36,153 nt of DNA, from contig NZ_JAWOBT010000039.1 of NCBI RefSeq assembly GCF_046484155.1, positions 1-36,153 of the forward strand, in the 5' to 3' direction. Both the position numbers and the translations under genes were made by a program. Every line of letters starts with the position of its first letter. Position 1 is the first letter of the stretch. The notes under the pieces were generated by a model that saw only the letters and a program-made list of their open reading frames with translations, searched no databases and was not told where the DNA came from. The stretch is from Alkalibacterium sp046484155. Lineage in GTDB: Bacteria > Bacillota > Bacilli > Lactobacillales > Carnobacteriaceae_A. Of this stretch, positions 31,535-36,153 are shown in pieces.

Positions 31535-31717
31535 ATGAAAAAATTAACGAAATTACTTGCATTGACTATGACCGGCGGCTTACTTTTGATGGCTTGTGGA
31601 GATACAGAAGACGTTGATGACATCGATTTACCAGAAGTTGAAGAAATGGAAGATAATTTAAACGAAGATATGAATGACGATTTAGACGAGGACATGAACG
31701 ATGAAACAGAAGAATAA
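31535..31717 (+). CDS. Small acidic lipoprotein (60 residues)
   Basis: Lipoprotein signal with basic start MKKLTKL, hydrophobic core and lipobox LMAC (cysteine 21). The mature part is almost entirely D, E, N and M (for example NEDMNDDLDEDMND), giving a very acidic surface tether. Start ATG 31535 has AAAGGAGGA upstream. No known domain; function not assigned. Short but supported by signal, ribosome binding site and following terminator. Confidence 0.82.
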   Translation: MKKLTKLLALTMTGGLLLMACGDTEDVDDIDLPEVEEMEDNLNEDMNDDLDEDMNDETEE

Positions 31718-31768
31718 AATCATTCCTTTAGTCGTCAGCTGAGAGCATTATGGAAAATAAATATAAAC

Positions 31769-31809
31769 AAAGAAGCACAACCTTTATTGATAGAGGCTTG
31801 TGCTTCTTT
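31769..31809. terminator. Bidirectional terminator, lipoprotein / alr
   Basis: Arms AAAGAAGCACAA and TTGTGCTTCTTT perfect, with a loop region of 17 bases that can add more pairs. Lies before the alr stop (31816) on the other strand. Confidence 0.9.
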
Positions 31810-31815
31810 TACTGT

Positions 31816-32985
31816 TTAGTCAAGCAGGGCGTTATCTTTGGCTTCAACTGTTTCGTCTTTTAAATACACGCGAGGTACACGTTTTCCGATGCCACATAAT
31901 ATTTCATAATGGAAACTATCTGTCAGTTCAGCCATTTTGTAAATACTTGGATAATCATCACTAGGATCACCAATAAATACCAGCTCAGTATCTTCCGAGA
32001 AATCAGGGATATCACTGACATCAACCATTAGCTGATCCATACATATTCGACCAACGATAGGTGCTCTATGAGTATCTGTCGTCAGATACCAACGGTTAGA
32101 TAATTCTCTAGGAATACCATCTGCGTAACCAATTAAAATAGTTGCGATGGTCTTTTCTTCAGGTGTCTCGTACGTTCGTCCATACCCAATGGTTTGACCC
32201 TTTTCAACTTGTTTAACAAAGGCAGCGTGAGTGGATAACTTCATAACGGGTTCGAGATTAATTATATCTTCCAAGTCTTTATCCGGGTGGTAACCAAATA
32301 AAGAGATGCCAGTCCGTATCATATCTAAATGATACTCGGGATATAAAAGTGCAGCGGCTGTATTACTACAATGAGTTAAATCAAAATAAATGTTCTGCTT
32401 CTTTAGGAAGTCGACGATATCAATGAAAAAATCGTATTGAGATTTTGTATAGGCTGGGTCGGCAGTGTTTTCCGCTTCAGCAAAATGAGTGAAGATCCCT
32501 TCGAAAATAACCCACTCAGAATTCATTAATTGGCTTAATTTTAAAGCTTGTTCTCGCGAACGGACGCCAATTCTACCCATCCCTGAATCCACTTTTAAAT
32601 GGATTTTTGCTTTTTGTTGCAAGCGTTCCGCATCTTGCTTTATTTTTTCAGCAATTTCTTCCGAAAAAACGGTTATAGAGATATCATTTTTAATTGCTAT
32701 TGGGATGGTGTCTGGCTCGATAGGGCTTAATAATTGAATCGGACATTTGATCCCTGCTCTTCTTAATTCCATCGCCTCATCTAATACAGCCACCCCAAGA
32801 AAGTCGAGGTCCTGCTTTTCTAAATGTTTACCTACTTCTACAGCTCCGTGGCCATAAGCATTAGCTTTGATGACACCCATAAATTTGGTTTCTGAAGATA
32901 ATAATCCTTTTATTTGATTATAATTATAAGTGATTTTATCTAAATCGATTGTTGCACGTGTATAGCGATAACTACCATAATGCAC
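31816..32985 (-). CDS. alr: Alanine racemase
   Basis: PLP enzyme making D-alanine for peptidoglycan and teichoic acids. 389 residues. The PLP lysine is K40 in GVIKANAYGHG; GYGRTYETPEEKT, IGYADGIPREL (catalytic tyrosine) and GRICMDQLMVDVSD follow as expected. Start is GTG 32985 with AAAGGAG about 9-10 bases upstream. Single gene, divergent from pepC, in a typical standalone setting. Confidence 0.96.
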   Translation of the reverse strand: MHYGSYRYTRATIDLDKITYNYNQIKGLLSSETKFMGVIKANAYGHGAVEVGKHLEKQDLDFLGVAVLDEAMELRRAGIKCPIQLLSPIEPDTIPIAIKNDISITVFSEEIAEKIKQDAERLQQKAKIHLKVDSGMGRIGVRSREQALKLSQLMNSEWVIFEGIFTHFAEAENTADPAYTKSQYDFFIDIVDFLKKQNIYFDLTHCSNTAAALLYPEYHLDMIRTGISLFGYHPDKDLEDIINLEPVMKLSTHAAFVKQVEKGQTIGYGRTYETPEEKTIATILIGYADGIPRELSNRWYLTTDTHRAPIVGRICMDQLMVDVSDIPDFSEDTELVFIGDPSDDYPSIYKMAELTDSFHYEILCGIGKRVPRVYLKDETVEAKDNALLD

Positions 32986-33012
32986 GATTAAAACTCCTTT
33001 CAGTTACTCCTT

Positions 33013-33021
33013 ATTTTAACA
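33013..33021 (-). promoter_or_regulatory. Extended -10 of alr
   Basis: On the minus strand TGT-TAAAAT, about 30 bases before the GTG start. No good -35. Confidence 0.5.
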
Positions 33022-33113
33022 TGAAAGATGTTGTATATTGAAGAAGCAATTTGCTGATTTTTTACATTTGATAATTTAGCTCAAGTTATTATTGCGTCTA
33101 TAGCAGATATCGA

Positions 33114-33130
33114 AATGACACCTTGTCATT
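33114..33130. promoter_or_regulatory. Inverted repeat over the pepC -35
   Basis: Perfect arms AATGACA and TGTCATT around CCT. Overlaps the -35 hexamer TTGTCA, a place where a repressor would act. Binding protein not recognised; it is not a CodY box. Confidence 0.45.
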
Positions 33131-33151
33131 GTGCTTGTTTTTAGATAAGAT
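33123..33151 (+). promoter_or_regulatory. Promoter of pepC
   Basis: TTGTCA (33123-33128), 17-bp spacer, TAAGAT (33146-33151), leaving a leader of about 25-30 bases. Confidence 0.75.
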
Positions 33152-33184
33152 AGGTACAGTGGATTAAAAGGAGATGTAAAGTTA

Positions 33185-34522
33185 ATGAGAATAACCGAAG
33201 GAATATTGGGAACATATAGAGATAAATTTAATGACAATGTGGCAAACAAAGCTGTTCAAAATGCAATTGCCAAAGTCGGTATCAATAAATCATCAGCTGA
33301 TAACAACATGACTCGCCGTCACAATTTTGTTTTTTCTCATGAAACTGAAAAGGGAGAAATCACAAATCAAAAATCGAGTGGACGTTGCTGGATGTTTGCG
33401 GCCTTAAATACGGCTCGGGTAGATACTATGGAAAAACTGAACGTTAAAACATTTGAGTTTTCTCAAAATTACACATTATTTTGGGACAAGTTAGAGAAGT
33501 CCAATTATTTCTTGGACAGCATCATTGAAACGGTGGATGAACCATTAAATTCTCGTTTAGTTCAGCATCTCTTACAGGACCCCGTTCAAGATGGCGGACA
33601 ATGGGACATGTTTTCGGGCATTCTAGAAAAATATGGTGCAGTACCTAAAGCAGCCATGCCAGAAACCTATCATTCTTCTAACACTAAAGAATTAAATGAG
33701 TTACTTACTTCAAAATTGAGAGATTTTGCTGCCAAGTTACGTGACAGTTTCAAAGAGGGTAAAAGTGAAGACCAGTTGATGGATCAGAAAGAAGACTATC
33801 TCTATTTTGTCTATTCACTTTTAGTTAAAACCTTAGGTGAAGTGCCAGAAACATTTACGTACGAGTATCGTGATAAAGATGATGGCTTCAACCGTATTAG
33901 TGGTATTACACCTCAAGATTTCTTCAAGAAATATGTTAAGTGGGATCTAGAAGAACGCATTAGTTTAATCAACGCTCCCACTGAAGACAAACCGTTTGGG
34001 AAAGCATACACGGTTAAATATTTGGGGACAATAAAAGAAGCACATCCCATCAAGTATGTGAATGCACCTATCGGAGCTTTAAAAGAAGCCGCTGTTCGAT
34101 CAATCAAAGAGGGCGAACCTGTGTGGTTTGGGTGTGACGTCGGTAAAATGCTTGACCGTGAAGCGGGAATCATGGATGATCAAGCATATGATTATGAAGC
34201 GACTTTAGGTGAGTCGGTTGAATTAACGAAAGCACAACGTCTCGATTATGGTGATAGCCTGTTAACTCATGCCATGGTCTTTGTTGGAGTCGATCTAGAT
34301 GACGAGGGTATCCCAATAAAATGGAAAGTCGAAAATAGTTGGGGAGATAAAAATGGTGACAAAGGTATGTATTCAATGAGTGACAGATGGTTTGATGAAT
34401 ACAATTATCAGGTCGCAGTTAAGCGTAAATACATTGACGATAAATGGCTTAAGGCACTGGATGAACCAGTGGTTGAACTAGAACCCTGGGATCCAATGGG
34501 CGCGTTAGCAATGATGAAATAA
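33185..34522 (+). CDS. pepC: Aminopeptidase C (bleomycin hydrolase family, C1B)
   Basis: Cytoplasmic cysteine aminopeptidase used in peptide breakdown, common in lactic acid bacteria. 445 residues, normal. Catalytic residues: C68 in SSGRCWMFAALN, H362 in LLTHAMVFVGVD and N384 in VENSWG. Start ATG 33185 with AAGGAGATG upstream. The C-terminal end (GALAMMK) is typical of the family, where the tail reaches the active site. Divergent from alr; single-gene unit. Confidence 0.96.
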   Translation: MRITEGILGTYRDKFNDNVANKAVQNAIAKVGINKSSADNNMTRRHNFVFSHETEKGEITNQKSSGRCWMFAALNTARVDTMEKLNVKTFEFSQNYTLFWDKLEKSNYFLDSIIETVDEPLNSRLVQHLLQDPVQDGGQWDMFSGILEKYGAVPKAAMPETYHSSNTKELNELLTSKLRDFAAKLRDSFKEGKSEDQLMDQKEDYLYFVYSLLVKTLGEVPETFTYEYRDKDDGFNRISGITPQDFFKKYVKWDLEERISLINAPTEDKPFGKAYTVKYLGTIKEAHPIKYVNAPIGALKEAAVRSIKEGEPVWFGCDVGKMLDREAGIMDDQAYDYEATLGESVELTKAQRLDYGDSLLTHAMVFVGVDLDDEGIPIKWKVENSWGDKNGDKGMYSMSDRWFDEYNYQVAVKRKYIDDKWLKALDEPVVELEPWDPMGALAMMK

Positions 34523-34727
34523 AAAAGGTGTTTTATTGGTATGACTCAACTTAGGCTCGTGCTGAGTACACCGAATGAAGGCAACAGTGATCGTACTCAA
34601 AATAATTTCAATTTGAATACGATCAATAAGGGAGCAAGAGACTTCACTTATATGTATTTTTCCCTGATCAGACTTAACGTTACACTGGACGTATCAATTA
34701 GGGATATAAACTAATGACGAAGCAATT

Positions 34728-34769
34728 AAAGTAAAGAGACTGGGATCATGATCCCAGTCTCTTTACTTT
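34728..34769. terminator. 42-bp perfect palindrome, terminator between pepC and the small membrane protein gene
   Basis: Reads the same on both strands without any spacer; arms begin AAAGTAAAGAGACTGGG. It touches the stop codon of the minus-strand gene at 34771 and lies 205 bases after the pepC stop, so it mainly serves the minus-strand gene, though it works both ways. Confidence 0.85.
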
Positions 34770-34770
34770 A

Positions 34771-35049
34771 TTATTGTGATAGTAATTCCAATGCCAGTAA
34801 CACATTAGATGACAGGACTCCTCCGATAATGAAATACATGATCATCTGAACAAAAGGGAACCACCCGACATCATCTACCGATTTTTCTTCATCTGATATT
34901 GTAGTGGAAAAAATAAAATAACCAATACCGACGCCAATCGCTAATATAGGCAGGAAAACTTGAAATTGTGACGGGCGAAAGTAGCCGAATAAGAGTCCAA
35001 TAATAAAACCAAATAATTGAAGCAATCTTCTTTTTGATTTTTGAGACAT
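34771..35049 (-). CDS. Small membrane protein, three predicted segments
   Basis: 92 residues starting MSQKSKRRLLQLF. Start ATG 35049 is chosen because AAGGAGGG lies about 6-7 bases upstream; the frame is open to 35109 but without such a site. Hydrophobic segments at about 9-22, 28-46 and 66-90, with an acidic loop ISDEEKSVDDV between the second and third. Family not recognised. Downstream of the AbgT-type gene on the same strand but separated by a terminator. Confidence 0.7.
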   Translation of the reverse strand: MSQKSKRRLLQLFGFIIGLLFGYFRPSQFQVFLPILAIGVGIGYFIFSTTISDEEKSVDDVGWFPFVQMIMYFIIGGVLSSNVLLALELLSQ

Positions 35050-35095
35050 TTCAACCCTCCTTATAATCCTACCATGAAATGTAAAATTATAAAAA

Positions 35096-35124
35096 AGACA
35101 TGTTCTCACTAGGAGAACATGTCT
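35096..35124 (-). terminator. Terminator of the AbgT-family gene
   Basis: Perfect 12-bp arms AGACATGTTCTC / GAGAACATGTCT, 5-base loop, then TTTTTTATAA on the minus strand. Confidence 0.93.
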
Positions 35125-35142
35125 GAAATCATAAAGATCAAA

Positions 35143-36153
35143 TTATAGTATGATTTGTGCGCCGGGACCTAATGGCAAGCCTAGTACGTACCATACGATC
35201 AATAGAAGCGTCCAGGTGATCAAGAATGCGATACTGTATGAAAGCATCGTTGAAATGATTGTACCTAATCCACTATCTTCGTCGTAACGTTTAGCAAACA
35301 CAAGAATCATTGCGAAATAACTCATTAATGGTGAAATAATGTTTGTTGATGAGTCAGCAATACGGTAAGCCATCAATGTCATTTCAGGTGCAATGTTTAC
35401 TTCGAATAACATTGGGGCAAATACTGGAGCCATAATAGCCCATTTTGCTGAAGCTGATCCGATAAATAAGTTAATGAACGCAGTTACTATGATGAAAGCG
35501 AGAATAAGTGGTAGACCAACAAATCCTATGGCTTCCAGGAACTCTGCTCCGCTCACTGCTAAGATCAACCCTAAGTTTGTGTAAGAGAAGTAGTTAATAA
35601 ACTGAGCTGCGAAAAAGGCTAAGACTAGATAGCCGCCCATTGAACTCATGGAATCTGACATTCCTTTAACTAAATCATGAGATGTATCGATCTTGCCGGT
35701 TGTTTTCCCGTAGAAATAACCAGGAACTGCAAAAAGCAAGAAGATCATAAAGAGTAAACCTTGTCTTAAGAAAGTATCTAAGGTCATATTTCCTGTTGCC
35801 TCGTCAAGAGCTCTTAATGCTCCATTTTCTGGAATCATCATGAATGCCATAATACCTAAGAAGACAAGTAATGAGATCAATGCATTACGCATCCCTTTGT
35901 TTTCTAAAGCTGTAATGGGTTCATCGTCTGGCTTGTAACTCCCATTATATTCCCCAAGTCGCGGTTCGACTATTTTTTCGGTGACAAAAGCACCTACTGC
36001 AGTTAGTATAAATGTAGAAACAATCATGAAGTACCAGTTAGCTGTAACAGCTACATCGTAGTCAATACCACCAGCGGTCAAGGCCTCGTTTGTAATACCA
36101 ACAAGTAAAGCGTCAGTAGGACCGAAGATCAAGTTAGCTGAGAATCCGGCAGA
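35143..36153 (-). CDS. AbgT-family transporter (5' end outside window)
   Basis: C-terminal about 337 codons of a membrane transporter; the frame runs off the right edge (SAGFSANLIFGPTDALLVGI at the edge), and family members have about 500 residues. Typical AbgT stretches: GPTDALLVGITNEA, MSDSMSSMGGYLVLAFFAAQ, FINLFIGSASAKWAIMAPVF, FAPMLFEVNIAPEMTLMAYR and ADSSTNIISPLMSYFA. E. coli AbgT takes up p-aminobenzoyl-glutamate; others export antifolates, so direction and substrate are open. The TTG at 36132 is internal. Confidence 0.92.
   Translation of the reverse strand, partial: SAGFSANLIFGPTDALLVGITNEALTAGGIDYDVAVTANWYFMIVSTFILTAVGAFVTEKIVEPRLGEYNGSYKPDDEPITALENKGMRNALISLLVFLGIMAFMMIPENGALRALDEATGNMTLDTFLRQGLLFMIFLLFAVPGYFYGKTTGKIDTSHDLVKGMSDSMSSMGGYLVLAFFAAQFINYFSYTNLGLILAVSGAEFLEAIGFVGLPLILAFIIVTAFINLFIGSASAKWAIMAPVFAPMLFEVNIAPEMTLMAYRIADSSTNIISPLMSYFAMILVFAKRYDEDSGLGTIISTMLSYSIAFLITWTLLLIVWYVLGLPLGPGAQIIL

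Noticed and set aside
1..36153. CRISPR arrays, insertion sequences, phage genes, tRNA and rRNA genes
   Set aside because: Searched by eye for direct repeats with spacers, transposase motifs and cloverleaf or rRNA stretches; none seen. The only tandem repeat is within the LysM-3D coding sequence.

Overview
The window reads as chromosomal DNA of a low-GC Gram-positive bacterium. AGGAGG-type ribosome binding sites, GTG/TTG starts, a CIRCE/HrcA heat-shock operator, a PerR-type box and the order tsaB-rimI-tsaD / ABC-F / rex / ydiK / ydiL / groES-groEL (as in Bacillus subtilis ydiC-ydiL-groESL, but without moaC and tatAC) all fit Bacillota. The doubled rimI, the class II galT and pepC point to Lactobacillales, and a Carnobacteriaceae-like marine or alkaliphilic relative is my guess; this is not proven from the sequence. 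I see no phage, insertion sequence, CRISPR array, tRNA or rRNA.

Layout: (1) 1-3378, the end of a galactose operon (galT cut by the window edge, galM, a LacI-type regulator). (2) 3393-4311, minus-strand uronate-dehydrogenase-like epimerase and a very small ORF. (3) 4450-7258, tsaB, two rimI-like acetyltransferases and tsaD (t6A tRNA modification and protein N-acetylation), then convergent ABC-F. (4) 9623-13455, redox regulator rex, convergent ydiK-ydiL, and groES-groEL behind a promoter with CIRCE. (5) 13546-17846, an unlisted 50-residue membrane protein, a nitrilase-family omega-amidase, a two-domain polyphosphate:AMP phosphotransferase and an unusual pyruvate-kinase-like protein. (6) 18045-24830, CAP-domain protein, MATE exporter, MacB-type ABC exporter with its TetR regulator and operator, and a CstB-like persulfide dioxygenase/sulfurtransferase. 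(7) 24993-29742, glycosyltransferase, YtcJ-like amidohydrolase overlapping a YitT membrane protein, and a FetAB-type iron exporter behind an exact PerR box. (8) 30013-36153, LysM-3D cell-wall protein with 19 hexapeptide repeats, small acidic lipoprotein with a possible decayed copy in front, alr, pepC, a small membrane protein and an AbgT-family transporter cut by the window end.

Most genes are housekeeping or stress functions with clear hairpin terminators, many shared by convergent genes. The most interesting signals are regulatory or structural: the PerR box on the fetAB promoter; two related 53-bp palindromes serving as terminators 3.1 kb apart, one forming the end of the MATE coding sequence; a second perfect palindrome in the groESL leader; a structured leader before the LysM-3D gene; Fur-like and Rex-like palindromes before rex; and the pyruvate-kinase-like protein with a new N-terminal domain and altered potassium site. 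I found no clearly new multi-gene system.
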